From Sphingomonas ginsenosidivorax (GTDB taxonomy: Bacteria > Pseudomonadota > Alphaproteobacteria > Sphingomonadales > Sphingomonadaceae), in the NCBI RefSeq assembly GCF_007995065.1, contig NZ_VOQR01000001.1, positions 1,305,001-1,369,000 of the forward strand: a stretch of DNA of 64,000 bases, given 5' to 3'. This document shows, piece after piece, positions 32,297 to 41,576 of this stretch. Each line of letters begins with the position of its first letter. The stretch's first letter is position 1. The notes below the pieces were generated by a model. The model saw only the letters and a program-made list of their open reading frames with translations. It had not been told where the DNA came from and did not search any database. The position numbers were made by a program, and so were the translations under genes.

Positions 32297-32436
32297 TCCG
32301 TGCTATTCGCGCGGCTACTCTGGACGTCGGGGCTCGGCGATTATAGATTAGCGTCGTGACCGGCTACCGGTCCATCTCCGACGCCGGGAAACGGCGCCTC
32401 GCGGGCAAAGTCCCGCCAAAAACAAGGGTTATCCCA

Positions 32437-32931
32437 ATGGCCGACAAGCAGGGTTCGCTTCAGGACCTGTTCCTGAACGCTCTTCGGCGTTCCAAGACGC
32501 CCGTCACGATGTTCCTCGTCAAGGGCGTGAAGCTCCAGGGCATCGTCACCTGGTTCGACAATTTTTCCGTCCTGCTGCGCCGCGATGGCCAGTCCCAGCT
32601 CATCTACAAGCATGCGATCTCGACGATCATGCCCGCGGGTCCGATGGACATCGCCGCGCTCATCGACGCGGTCGGAGAAAACCAGAAGAAGCAGCCGTTG
32701 TTGCAAGAGATTTTCCTCAACGCGGTACGCAAGTCCGAAGACAGCGTGACGATGTTCCTGATCAACGGCGTGATGCTGCAGGGCCAGATCGCGGGCTTCG
32801 ACCTGTTCTGCATGCTGCTCCAGCGTGAAGGCATGGCACAGCTCGTCTACAAGCACGCCGTGTCGACGATCCAGCCGGCGCGACCGCTGAACCTGGCAGG
32901 CGAGGCCGACGACGAGTCGGACGAGGATTGA
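32437..32931 (+). CDS. hfq: RNA chaperone Hfq with two tandem Sm domains
   Basis: 164 residues, about twice the usual Hfq core. The first Sm domain (about 5-70) has [35 protein letters not shown] and YKHAISTI. The second (about 84-150) has [35 protein letters not shown] and YKHAVSTI. A short linker contains [10 protein letters not shown], and the tail is acidic ([10 protein letters not shown]). Hfq pairs small RNAs with mRNAs as a hexameric ring; three such double subunits could make a pseudo-hexamer. hflX overlaps the stop codon. Confidence 0.95.
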   Translation: MADKQGSLQDLFLNALRRSKTPVTMFLVKGVKLQGIVTWFDNFSVLLRRDGQSQLIYKHAISTIMPAGPMDIAALIDAVGENQKKQPLLQEIFLNAVRKSEDSVTMFLINGVMLQGQIAGFDLFCMLLQREGMAQLVYKHAVSTIQPARPLNLAGEADDESDED

Positions 32932-34220
32932 GCGGCGGCTTCGACCGCGATCGGGACGAGTTCGCACGCGGCACCAAGGCGATCGTCGTGCTGCCCGATC
33001 AGGGTGACGCGACGCGCGACGCCGATGCGCGCCTGGCCGAGACCGCCGGGCTTGCCGCGGCGATCGGCGTCTCGGTGGTCGAGCGCATCGCCTACCGCGT
33101 CCGCGCGCCGAAACCTGCGACGCTGATCGGCAGCGGCCAGGTCGAGATGCTCGCCGCGCAGGTGCGGATGGAGGAGGCGGGGCTCGTCGTGTTCGACGCG
33201 AGCCTTACCCCGATCCAGCAGCGCAACCTTGAAAAGGCGCTCGAGACCAAGGTCATCGATCGTACCGGGTTGATCCTCGAGATATTCGGCGAGCGCGCCG
33301 CGACTGCCGAGGGGCGGCTGCAGGTCGAACTCGCGCATCTCGACTATCAGGCCGGCCGGCTCGTGCGCAGCTGGACCCATCTCGAACGCCAGCGCGGCGG
33401 CTTCGGCTTCCTCGGCGGTCCGGGCGAAACGCAGATCGAGGCGGATCGCCGCCTGATCCGCGACCGCATGGCAAAGCTCAAGCGCGAGCTCGAACAGGTC
33501 AGCCGCACCCGCGGCCTGCACCGCGAGCGGCGCCAGCGGGCGCCCTGGCCGGTGATCGCCTTGGTGGGCTATACTAACGCAGGGAAGTCGACGCTTTTCA
33601 ACCGGTTGACCGGCGCTGACGTCATGGCCGAGGATCTGTTGTTCGCGACGCTCGACCCGACGCTACGGCAGATCCAGCTGCCCGGGATCGACAAGGCGAT
33701 CCTGTCGGACACCGTCGGCTTTGTCTCCGACCTGCCGACGCAGCTCGTCGCCGCGTTCAAAGCGACGCTCGAGGAGGTGGTCTCGGCCGACCTGCTCGTG
33801 CACGTCCGCGACATCGCGCATCCCGATACCGAGGCGCAGCGCGCCGACGTCGAGGCCGTCCTTGCCGAGATCGGCGTCGACGAGACGACGCCGCGGTTCG
33901 AGGTCTGGAACAAGCTCGACCTGCTCGACGAGGCCGACCGCGAGGAGGTCATCGGCGAGGCCGCGCACCGCGATGACGTGGTCGCGGTGTCGGCGCTGAG
34001 CGGGGAAGGGGTGCCCAACCTGCTCGACCAGGTCGCTGGCAAGCTGACCGGCGCGCATCGCCGCTATTGGCTCAAGCTCGATGCAACCGACGGCGCAGGG
34101 GCCGCCTGGCTGCACGCGCATGGCGAGGTGATCGACACGCAGGTCGACGGTCTTGAGACGACGTATGAAGTACGTTTGTCCGAAGCGGATTACGACCGCT
34201 TCAGCCGTCGCGATGCTTGA
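32928..34220 (+). CDS. hflX: Ribosome-associated GTPase HflX
   Basis: 430 residues. The N-terminal HflX domain contains [13 protein letters not shown] and [16 protein letters not shown], then the coiled region [18 protein letters not shown]. The G domain has G1 [16 protein letters not shown] at about 214, G3 [10 protein letters not shown] and G4 NKLDLLDE. HflX splits stalled or heat-damaged ribosomes. The start is a TTG whose last two bases begin the hfq stop (TTGA), so translation is coupled to hfq. Confidence 0.94.
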   Translation: MSGGFDRDRDEFARGTKAIVVLPDQGDATRDADARLAETAGLAAAIGVSVVERIAYRVRAPKPATLIGSGQVEMLAAQVRMEEAGLVVFDASLTPIQQRNLEKALETKVIDRTGLILEIFGERAATAEGRLQVELAHLDYQAGRLVRSWTHLERQRGGFGFLGGPGETQIEADRRLIRDRMAKLKRELEQVSRTRGLHRERRQRAPWPVIALVGYTNAGKSTLFNRLTGADVMAEDLLFATLDPTLRQIQLPGIDKAILSDTVGFVSDLPTQLVAAFKATLEEVVSADLLVHVRDIAHPDTEAQRADVEAVLAEIGVDETTPRFEVWNKLDLLDEADREEVIGEAAHRDDVVAVSALSGEGVPNLLDQVAGKLTGAHRRYWLKLDATDGAGAAWLHAHGEVIDTQVDGLETTYEVRLSEADYDRFSRRDA

Positions 34221-34941
34221 CCGTTTGCCATAGGGCTTCCTTGCCTGCGAGATCGAGGTCGGCGAACGCATCGCCGGCCTCGACCTCCATCGCACGGAAA
34301 CGGCGTTCGAACTTGGCGTTACCCGCGCGTAGTGCCGCTTCCGGGTCGATCCCCAGATGCCGCGCCCAGTTGGTCACCGCGAACAGCAGGTCGCCAATCT
34401 CTTCCTCGACCGTGTCGGGTCCCGCGGACTGGACCTCGGCGATCTCCTCGTGAACCTTGGCAAGCGAGCCGTCCGCATCGGGCCAGTCGAACCCGACGCG
34501 CGCGGCGCGCTTCTGCAGCTTCTCAGCACGCAGCAATGCGGGCAGGCCGATCGCGACGCCCGCGAGCGCGCTGGGATCGGGTTTCGCCGCACGCTCGGTC
34601 GCCTTGATCGCTTCCCAGCCGGGGAAGGTATCGGCGTCGCCGAAGATATGCGGGTGGCGTCGTTCCATCTTGTCGCTGACCGCGGTGACGACGTCGGCGA
34701 GCGTGAATGCGTCGGCTTCCTCGGCAATGCGGCTGTGGAACACGACTTGGAGCAGGAGGTCGCCGAGCTCGTCTTTCAGATCGGCAGGATCGTTGCGCGC
34801 GATCGCATCGGCTACCTCATAGGCTTCCTCAATCGTGTACGGCGCGATCGTGTCCCAGGTCTGCACGCGATCCCAGTCGCAGCCCGAAACGGGATCGCGC
34901 AACCGCGCCATGATCGCTACCAGCCGCTCGATCACAGACAC
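34201..34941 (-). CDS. mazG: Nucleoside triphosphate pyrophosphohydrolase MazG
   Basis: 246 residues, the two-domain length. RLRDPVSGCDWDRVQTWDTI at the N-terminus and the metal-binding EEAYEVADAI, DELGDLLLQVVFHSRIAEE and EEIGDLLFAVTNWARHLG follow the MazG pattern twice. It hydrolyses aberrant or surplus NTPs. GTG at 34941 is used; a second GTG two codons later is equally possible. The 3' end overlaps hflX on the other strand by 20 bases. Confidence 0.93.
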   Translation of the reverse strand: MSVIERLVAIMARLRDPVSGCDWDRVQTWDTIAPYTIEEAYEVADAIARNDPADLKDELGDLLLQVVFHSRIAEEADAFTLADVVTAVSDKMERRHPHIFGDADTFPGWEAIKATERAAKPDPSALAGVAIGLPALLRAEKLQKRAARVGFDWPDADGSLAKVHEEIAEVQSAGPDTVEEEIGDLLFAVTNWARHLGIDPEAALRAGNAKFERRFRAMEVEAGDAFADLDLAGKEALWQTVKHRDG

Positions 34942-34974
34942 AATCCTAGTTCGATAATATACATTATGTTAAAC

Positions 34975-35559
34975 TCACGATGGTTTCGGAGTGAGGATGA
35001 GCGTACCGCCTTCGACCCGCCACGATGCCAATCGCGACAGAAAGTTCATCCCGATCACGTTGGTATCGCCGAACGCCGGCGATGACACGACGCCAAGATC
35101 GGTAGCGGTCACGGTGCCGATCGTCACGCGGCGTGCCGTGGCCGTCCGCGCGGTCACGGCGCCGTTAGCCGTCTCGATCACCGTGGCGAACGGACTCTCG
35201 TCCAGATCCAGCCCGGCCGCCGCCGCGGTCTCCGGCGAGAGTGCCGTGGTCGTCGCGCCGCTGTCGATGAGCATCCGGCGTTTCGTTTCGTCGATCTCGA
35301 CATTCGCCCAGAAATGCCCGTCCTCGGCCATTCGAATGCGCGTCTCGGTCCCGCTGATTTGCTGGTCGTTCAGCATCGCGGTGATCCCGCCGAACCGTTG
35401 CCACTGGCTGGCGACGAGCAGCCCGACGGCGAAGATCCCGACCCAGGCCAGCGCCATCTTGAGCGTCTGCCCGAGCGGCGGACGCCGGGCGATCAACGCC
35501 GCCAGCGGCAGGATCAGCATGATGCCGTACAGGAGCAGGTCGGCGCCCCGGTCGGTCAT
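34975..35559 (-). CDS. Membrane-anchored retropepsin-like aspartic protease
   Basis: 194 residues. Two hydrophobic helices (about 8-24 and 35-52) precede a single retroviral-type aspartyl protease domain with the active-site motif MLIDSGATTTALS and the conserved NVIGMNFLSRLASWRVEG. This TIGR02281-like family is frequent in Alphaproteobacteria; substrates are unknown. Dimerisation would be needed for activity. It overlaps the upstream MBL gene by four bases, the last member but one of the minus-strand run. Confidence 0.85.
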   Translation of the reverse strand: MTDRGADLLLYGIMLILPLAALIARRPPLGQTLKMALAWVGIFAVGLLVASQWQRFGGITAMLNDQQISGTETRIRMAEDGHFWANVEIDETKRRMLIDSGATTTALSPETAAAAGLDLDESPFATVIETANGAVTARTATARRVTIGTVTATDLGVVSSPAFGDTNVIGMNFLSRLASWRVEGGTLILTPKPS

Positions 35560-36320
35560 CGCTCGAGCACGAGCCCGTCATAGCCGGGTTCGACACCGTC
35601 GGGCAGCTCGGCACAGAGCGCGGCATAGTCCATCGTATTGTCCATATGGATCAGCGCCGTACGCCCCGGTTTCAGCTGCTCGACCCAGCCGAGCACGGCC
35701 GACAGTTCGGGATGCGTCGGGTGCGGCCAGCGCCTGAGTGCATCGACCACCCAGATGTCCAGACCCTCGTACAGCGTCATCATGTCGTCGGTCATGATGT
35801 TGAAATCCGTGGCGTAGCCGATCGAGACACCCCCCGCCTCGAACCTGAGCCCGGTCGCACTGATATTGCCGTGCGGCTGGTCGGTCGTCTTGATCTCGAT
35901 GCTGCCGATCGTCAGGCGGTCCGGCAACGGCGCAGCGTCGATCGTCGACGGATAGCCGTGCCGCCCGTGAAACGCATAGGTGAACCGCGCATCCAGCGCG
36001 GCGAGCGTCTCGGGCCGCGCATAGCCACGCACCGGCCGGCCCATCGCATGGAAGACCTGCCGCAGGTCGTCGATCCCGTGGCAGTGGTCGGCATGGTCGT
36101 GCGTCCAGATCACCGCATCGAGCGTGTCGACGTCCGCAGCGAGCAGCTGCTCGCGCATGTCCGGACCGGTGTCGATCAGGATCCGCGTGCCCTCGTGCTC
36201 GACGATCGCCGACACGCGGGTCCGGCGGTTGCGCGGCTCGCTCGGGTCGCACGCGCCCCAGTCGTTGCCGATCCGCGGCACGCCGGAGGACGTCCCAGAC
36301 CCGAGGATCCGGATTTTCAC
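35556..36320 (-). CDS. MBL-fold metal-dependent hydrolase, PhnP-like
   Basis: 254 residues. It starts MKIRILGSGTSSGVPRIGND, typical of PhnP-like phosphodiesterases. The zinc motif THDHADHCHGIDDLRQVF is intact, with further histidines in KTTDQPHGN and ALIHMDNTMDY. It likely cleaves a cyclic phosphodiester, but the substrate is not known. The gene customarily follows tatD in this neighbourhood. It is coupled to tatD and to the protease gene by four-base overlaps. Confidence 0.87.
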   Translation of the reverse strand: MKIRILGSGTSSGVPRIGNDWGACDPSEPRNRRTRVSAIVEHEGTRILIDTGPDMREQLLAADVDTLDAVIWTHDHADHCHGIDDLRQVFHAMGRPVRGYARPETLAALDARFTYAFHGRHGYPSTIDAAPLPDRLTIGSIEIKTTDQPHGNISATGLRFEAGGVSIGYATDFNIMTDDMMTLYEGLDIWVVDALRRWPHPTHPELSAVLGWVEQLKPGRTALIHMDNTMDYAALCAELPDGVEPGYDGLVLER

Positions 36321-37093
36321 GCGCGGGTCTTGGCAAACAGGGTGTGAAAATTCTCGGCGGTCCGGCGCGACAGGTCCTCGACGCGCTCGCCGCGCAGGTC
36401 CGCCAGGAATTTCGCGGTGTCGGCGACGAACGCGGGTTCGCCGCGCTTGCCGCGGTGGGGCACCGGCGCCAGGAACGGCGCATCGGTCTCGATCAGCAGC
36501 CGCTCGATCGGCAGCCGCCGCGCGGTCTCCTGCAGATCCTTCGCGTTCTTGAACGTGACGATCCCCGATATCGAGATATACAGGCCCATGTCCAACGCCT
36601 TGTCGGCGAAAGCTCCGCTCGCCGTGAAGCAGTGGATGACGCCGGTATAGGCCCCCTTCCCCATTTCGTCGGCCATGATCGCTGCGGTATCGTCCTCGGC
36701 ATCGCGGGTATGGACGACGATCGGCAGGCCGGTCTCACGCGACGCGGCGATGTGCGCGCGAAAGCTCGCCTGTTGCCGCTCGCGGTCCGACGTGTCGCGG
36801 TAGTAATCGAGCCCGCTCTCGCCCAACCCGACGACGCGCGGATGTGCGGCGCGCGCGATCAGCTTGGCGGCATCGATCGCGGGATGCTCGTCCGCCTCGT
36901 TCGGATGGATGCCGATCGTCGCCCAGACGTCGGGCTCGCGCTCGGCGGTCGCGACGACGTCGTCCCATTCGCGCTCCCGCGTCGAGATGTTGAGCATAGC
37001 GGTCACGCCGCGCGCGCGCGCGCGATCGAGCACCGCCGCCTGCTCGTCGACCAGCCCCTCGTAATTGAGATGGCAATGGCTGTCGGCGAGCAT
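36317..37093 (-). CDS. tatD: TatD-family metal-dependent hydrolase
   Basis: 258 residues, amidohydrolase TIM barrel. DSHCHLNYEGL at the N-terminus supplies the HxH motif. GLGESGLDYYRDTSDRERQ, VHTRDAEDD, GVIHCFTASG and ERLLIETDAPFLAPVPHRG are the remaining family signatures. TatD proteins are DNA 3'-exonucleases or D-Tyr-deacylase-like enzymes. The start overlaps the metG stop by one base. Confidence 0.93.
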   Translation of the reverse strand: MLADSHCHLNYEGLVDEQAAVLDRARARGVTAMLNISTREREWDDVVATAEREPDVWATIGIHPNEADEHPAIDAAKLIARAAHPRVVGLGESGLDYYRDTSDRERQQASFRAHIAASRETGLPIVVHTRDAEDDTAAIMADEMGKGAYTGVIHCFTASGAFADKALDMGLYISISGIVTFKNAKDLQETARRLPIERLLIETDAPFLAPVPHRGKRGEPAFVADTAKFLADLRGERVEDLSRRTAENFHTLFAKTRA

Positions 37094-38637
37094 CAGGCGA
37101 CCTCCGGCATGTCGAGCCGCGGGAACACCGGCGACGGCGGCGCGATCCGGAATCCCTCGGCAGCGACGCGGTCGTACCAGCCGTCATCGTCGATCGCGGC
37201 GTGATCGCGGTCCTCAGCGCCGACCTGATCGAGCACCTTTCCAGCCGCCCCAGGCACCACCGGCAGGATCGCGATAGCCAACATCCTGATCGCCCGTACC
37301 AGAGTCCTGAGCACCGCGTGCATCCGCTCGGGGTCGGTCTTCCGCAGCGCCCAGGGCGCCTGTGCGTCGATATACTGGTTGCACGCGAACACGCCGCGCA
37401 TCCACGCCTCGATCGCCTGCGACAGCGCGAGGTCATTGAACCCGGCTTTCAACGCGGCGCAGGCGACGACGACCTCCTCGATGAGCATGCCGTCCGCCTC
37501 GTCGACCGTGCCCGTCGTCGGAAGAACACCCTCCAAATTCTTGGCAATGAACGACAAGGTCCGCTGCGCCAGGTTGCCGAAGCTGTTGGCCAGCTCGGCA
37601 TTCACCCGCGTGACGATCGCCTCGGCCGAATAGCTGCCATCCTGTCCGAAGCTGACATCGCGCAGCAGGAAATAGCGCAGCGCATCGACCCCGAAGGCAT
37701 CGGCCAGTTCGCCCGGGTCGACGACGTTGCCGATCGACTTCGACATCTTCTCGCCGCGATGCAGCAGGAAGCCGTGCCCGAACACCTGCCTGGGCAACGC
37801 GAGCTTCGCCGACATCAGGAACGCCGGCCAGTAGACCGCGTGGAACCGGACGATATCCTTGCCGATCAGATGCAGGTCGGCGGGCCAGAACCCGCGGTTG
37901 GGACCGTCATCGGGATAGCCGATCCCCGACAGATAGTTGGTCAGCGCGTCGACCCAGACATACATGACATGCCCCGGGCTGCCCGGCACTGGCACGCCCC
38001 AGTCGAAACTGGTGCGCGAGACCGACAGGTCCGACAGCCCGCCCTCGACGAACTTGACCACCTCGTTACGACGCCCCTCGGGCCGGATGAAGTCCGGGTT
38101 CGCGGCAATGTGATCGAGCAGAGGCTGCTGATAGGCCGACAGGCGGAAGAACCAGCTCTCCTCCGCGGTCCATTCGACCGGCGTCCCCTGCGGCGATCGG
38201 CGGTCATCGCCCTCCCCCGTCAGTTCCTTCTCGTCGTAGAACGCCTCGTCGCGCACCGAATACCAGCCTTCATAGCGGCTGAGATACAGGTCGCCATTGT
38301 CCGCCATCGCCTGCCAGAGCGACTGGCTCGCACGGTGATGCTCGAGCTCGGTGGTGCGGATGAAGCGGTCGTACGAAATCTCAAGGCGATCGCACATCGC
38401 CTTGAACATGCCGGACATTTCGTCTGCGAGTTCGCGCACGCCCTTGCCGAGGTCGCGCGCGGTCTGGACCATCTTGAGGCCATGCTCGTCAGTGCCGGTC
38501 TGGAACCGCACGTCGCGCCCAGCCTGGCGCTGGAAGCGCGCGATCGCGTCGGCGGCGATCGCTTCGTACGCGTGCCCGATATGCGGGCGACCATTGGGGT
38601 AGCTGATCGCGGTGGTGATATAATAGGGTTCGGCCAT
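37093..38637 (-). CDS. metG: Methionyl-tRNA synthetase
   Basis: 514 residues, the short form without a C-terminal tRNA-binding domain. The N-terminal TTAISYPNGRPHIGHAYEAI carries HIGH, and GEKMSKSIGNVVDPGELADA carries KMSKS. The connecting peptide contains no clear zinc-knuckle cysteine pairs. It charges both initiator and elongator tRNA-Met. It lies between holB (40 bases upstream in transcription) and tatD. Confidence 0.96.
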   Translation of the reverse strand: MAEPYYITTAISYPNGRPHIGHAYEAIAADAIARFQRQAGRDVRFQTGTDEHGLKMVQTARDLGKGVRELADEMSGMFKAMCDRLEISYDRFIRTTELEHHRASQSLWQAMADNGDLYLSRYEGWYSVRDEAFYDEKELTGEGDDRRSPQGTPVEWTAEESWFFRLSAYQQPLLDHIAANPDFIRPEGRRNEVVKFVEGGLSDLSVSRTSFDWGVPVPGSPGHVMYVWVDALTNYLSGIGYPDDGPNRGFWPADLHLIGKDIVRFHAVYWPAFLMSAKLALPRQVFGHGFLLHRGEKMSKSIGNVVDPGELADAFGVDALRYFLLRDVSFGQDGSYSAEAIVTRVNAELANSFGNLAQRTLSFIAKNLEGVLPTTGTVDEADGMLIEEVVVACAALKAGFNDLALSQAIEAWMRGVFACNQYIDAQAPWALRKTDPERMHAVLRTLVRAIRMLAIAILPVVPGAAGKVLDQVGAEDRDHAAIDDDGWYDRVAAEGFRIAPPSPVFPRLDMPEVA

Positions 38638-38677
38638 GCCCGGCTCCTAGAGCATCGCCCGGATCAGGTGAAGCCCG

Positions 38678-39655
38678 TCACGCTTTCAGCGACGCGAGGA
38701 TTCCGCCCATCTCGAACACCGTCGCCTGCGCATCGAGCGACAGCCCGATCGCGGCACCCGCCAGCTCGCGCGCCGCGGCATGCGCATCGAGTGCGGACCG
38801 CAGAGCCGGCCCCGACCGCGATCGGGCCGCCTGCGCGACATAGGCGGGCGCGCGGTCGAGGAATGCCTCGTACCGCGCCTGCGCCGCCTTGCCGCCGAGC
38901 GACTTGGCCAGCCGCAGCCGCTGGCTGTTGTCGCGGTCGCCCTCCCCTGCGATCCGCGCGATCGCCTCGTCGATCCCGGCGACGTCGAGGCCGGCATAGC
39001 GCAGTGCACGCCCCGGCGCACCGTCGCTGGCGCGGACCAGTGCCGCGATTTCGGCCTCGTCCGCCTCGGGTTGTACCGCCCGGATCGCAGTCGCGACCTC
39101 GCCGTCGCCCAGCGCCTCGAACCGCAACAGCCGGCAGCGCGACCGGATCGTCGGCAACAACCGCCCCGGCGCATGGCTGACCAGCAGGAAGATGGTCCCC
39201 TGCGGCGGTTCCTCCAGATTCTTCAGCAGCGCATTCGCGCCGCCGCGTTCGAGATCGTCGATCGCATCGATCACCACCACCCGCCGGCTGCTCATCGACG
39301 GCGTTGTCGCGAACAGCGGCTGCAGCGTGCGGACCTGCGCGATCGTGATGCTGCGCGCGATATCCTGGTCGGGCTTCTCCGGATCCTTGGGCAACCGCGC
39401 CAGCACCCGGTAATCGGGGTGCGACCCGGCCTCGACCAGCGCGCGCGTCGCATTGCCTTCCGGCACGTCGAGGCCCGGGGGCAGTCCGGTCGCCCCCGCC
39501 CCTTCGGCCAGCATGCGGATCGCCGCCATCCGCGCGAAGCTGGCCTTGCCGACGCCTTGCGGGCCGGTGAGCAGCCAGGCGTGGTGCAGCGACCCGCTTG
39601 CCATCGCCGAGACGAACGCGGCCTGCGCCGCCGCGTTGCCGACGACCGACGTCAT
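38678..39655 (-). CDS. holB: DNA polymerase III delta-prime subunit
   Basis: 325 residues. Clamp-loader AAA+ subunit with SGSLHHAWLLTGPQGVGKAS and ALLKNLEEPPQGTIFLLVSH plus PTIRSRCRLLRFEAL with the SRC motif. It lacks a full catalytic P-loop, as is normal for delta-prime. It starts four bases after the dacC stop; no thymidylate kinase gene lies between them. Confidence 0.92.
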   Translation of the reverse strand: MTSVVGNAAAQAAFVSAMASGSLHHAWLLTGPQGVGKASFARMAAIRMLAEGAGATGLPPGLDVPEGNATRALVEAGSHPDYRVLARLPKDPEKPDQDIARSITIAQVRTLQPLFATTPSMSSRRVVVIDAIDDLERGGANALLKNLEEPPQGTIFLLVSHAPGRLLPTIRSRCRLLRFEALGDGEVATAIRAVQPEADEAEIAALVRASDGAPGRALRYAGLDVAGIDEAIARIAGEGDRDNSQRLRLAKSLGGKAAQARYEAFLDRAPAYVAQAARSRSGPALRSALDAHAAARELAGAAIGLSLDAQATVFEMGGILASLKA

Positions 39656-39659
39656 CGGA

Positions 39660-40823
39660 TCAGCCGAAGAACCCGGTTAGCCCCGCCCAGGCGCGGCCGA
39701 AGAAGCCGGCCGTGCCGACGTCCTTGTCCGCGACCAGCGGCATCGTCTGCGTGACGCCGTCGGGCGTGCTGACGACCAGGTCGGCGATGTGCTGTCCGGC
39801 CTTGATCGGTGCCTTGATCGGGCCGTTATAGACGACCTTTGCCGTCAGGTTGGGCGAGGTGCCGGCGGGCAACGTCGCGGTCAGCGCCTTGGGCGCGACG
39901 AGTCCGACGGTCGACGAATCGCCCATCTGGACCTCGGCAGTCTCGACCTTCCGCCCCTTCGCGACGATCGGCTTGGACGACCAGGCGCGGAAGCCCCATT
40001 CCATGAAGCGCACCGACTCCTCGCTGCGCTGCGCCGAGCTCGTCAACCCGGCGACGACCATGACCAGGCGACGCCCGCCCTGCTCGGCCGAGCCGGTGAA
40101 GCCATAGCCCGCTTCCTCGGTGTGCCCGGTCTTCAGCCCGTCGGCGCCCGCGACGCGGCCCAGGATCGGGTCGCGGTTGGCCTGGGTGATGGCGTTGCCG
40201 CCCATCGTCTTGCCCCAGGTGAAATCACGCTTCGAATAGAATTGCTTGTAGAGCGCGGGGTGGTTGGTGATCGTCGCCGCGGCGAGATCGGCCAGGTCGT
40301 GCGCGGTCACATAGGTGACGCCATTGTCGGGCCAGCCGTTCGCGGTGCCGAAGTGGCTGTTCTTCAGGCCGATCTCGGCGGCGGTGCGGTTCATCCGCTC
40401 GGTGAACGCCTGCTCGGATCCCGAAATCCCCTCCGCGAGCACCACGCACGCGTCGTTCCCCGACAGCGTGACGATACCGTACAGCAGATTGGCGACGCTG
40501 ACGCTCTCACCCGATGACAGGAACATCGTCGAACCCGCGGCCGGACCATGCCATTTTGCCCAGGTCTCGGGGCGGACGGTCATCATCTGGTCGAGCTTGA
40601 GCTCTCCCTTGCGGACCATGTCGAACGCGACATAGACCGTCATCATCTTGGCGAGCGACGCCGGCGGCATCCGGCGCTCGGCATCGCGCGCATACAGCAC
40701 CGCGCCCGAGGACAAGTCCTCCATATAGGCGATCGGCGCGGCGGTCTGGAACTGCGGCGCGGCCGCGACCGACGGGTTCGCGAGCATCAGGGCGACGAGC
40801 GGAGCGACGATCAGCGTCTTCAT
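39660..40823 (-). CDS. dacC: D-alanyl-D-alanine carboxypeptidase (penicillin-binding protein 5/6 type)
   Basis: 387 residues with a signal peptide (KTLIVAPLVALMLANPSVAA). Serine-peptidase motifs are ASLAKMM (SxxK), LSGND (SxN) and GLKTGHTEEAGYGF (KTG). A C-terminal PBP5-type beta domain ends in an amphipathic, hydrophobic tail (WAGLTGFFG) suited to membrane attachment. It trims the pentapeptide of peptidoglycan in the periplasm. The exact paralogue name (dacA/dacC) is arbitrary. Confidence 0.93.
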   Translation of the reverse strand: MKTLIVAPLVALMLANPSVAAAPQFQTAAPIAYMEDLSSGAVLYARDAERRMPPASLAKMMTVYVAFDMVRKGELKLDQMMTVRPETWAKWHGPAAGSTMFLSSGESVSVANLLYGIVTLSGNDACVVLAEGISGSEQAFTERMNRTAAEIGLKNSHFGTANGWPDNGVTYVTAHDLADLAAATITNHPALYKQFYSKRDFTWGKTMGGNAITQANRDPILGRVAGADGLKTGHTEEAGYGFTGSAEQGGRRLVMVVAGLTSSAQRSEESVRFMEWGFRAWSSKPIVAKGRKVETAEVQMGDSSTVGLVAPKALTATLPAGTSPNLTAKVVYNGPIKAPIKAGQHIADLVVSTPDGVTQTMPLVADKDVGTAGFFGRAWAGLTGFFG

Positions 40824-40853
40824 GGCAATTCCGTAGTTTGGGGTATCGGTTGG

Positions 40854-41576
40854 TCAGTCCCCGGGCAGGACCTGTGCATCGCCATAGCCGCGCTCCGCGA
40901 CCGCGTCACGCGCGCGTTGCAGCCGGCCAGCATCGTCGAACGGCCCGAGCCGCACGCGCCACAGCCCCCCGCCGCCGACCACGCGCGCATCGAGTCGGTC
41001 GGCCAGCGCCCGCGCGCGCGCCTCGTTGGAGAAGGTCGCGATCTGCAGGACATAGGTGTGCCCGGGAACCAGCACGACCGGCCGCCGCTCGGGCAGCGAC
41101 ACGGCGCTGGCACGCACGAAACCCGGATCGCGCGCCGCAACCGAACGTCCGGCGCGCAGCGTCGCCGCGTCCTGCGAGGACGGCACCACCGCGCGCACGC
41201 GGACATTCGCCACAGGCCGTCGGTCGGTGCCGAGCAGCCGCGCCGCGCCGCGCGACAGGTCGATGATCCGGTCGCGTCGCCCCGGTCCGCGATCGGTAAT
41301 CCGCACCAGGATCGACCGCCCGGTGTCGAGCGATGTCACTTCGGCGAACGACCCCAGCGGCAGCGTACGATGTGCAGCCGTGATCGCGCTCGCGTCAAAC
41401 ACCTCGCCCGACGCGGTACGGTTGCCGGATAGTTCCTCGCCATACCAGCTGGCTAGTCCGGTATCCTGGTATCGGCCATAAGCACCGTAGGGCAGCGTCG
41501 CCCCCAGGCTTTCGCGCGTACCGCCACACGCGGCCAGCGCAATCGCGAGGATCAGGACGCTAGCGTTCGACCGCAT
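40854..41576 (-). CDS. rlpA: RlpA-type septal ring lytic transglycosylase lipoprotein
   Basis: 240 residues. The lipoprotein signal ends LAIALAACGG (lipobox LAAC). The double-psi beta-barrel domain (about 40-125) has TGLASWYGEELSGNRTASGE and RITDRGPGRRDRIIDLSRGA. The C-terminal SPOR domain (about 165-238) has YVLQIATFSNEARARALADR and binds denuded glycan at the septum. It overlaps the mltB-like gene by 17 bases and precedes dacC, so three cell-wall genes run together. Confidence 0.92.
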   Translation of the reverse strand: MRSNASVLILAIALAACGGTRESLGATLPYGAYGRYQDTGLASWYGEELSGNRTASGEVFDASAITAAHRTLPLGSFAEVTSLDTGRSILVRITDRGPGRRDRIIDLSRGAARLLGTDRRPVANVRVRAVVPSSQDAATLRAGRSVAARDPGFVRASAVSLPERRPVVLVPGHTYVLQIATFSNEARARALADRLDARVVGGGGLWRVRLGPFDDAGRLQRARDAVAERGYGDAQVLPGD

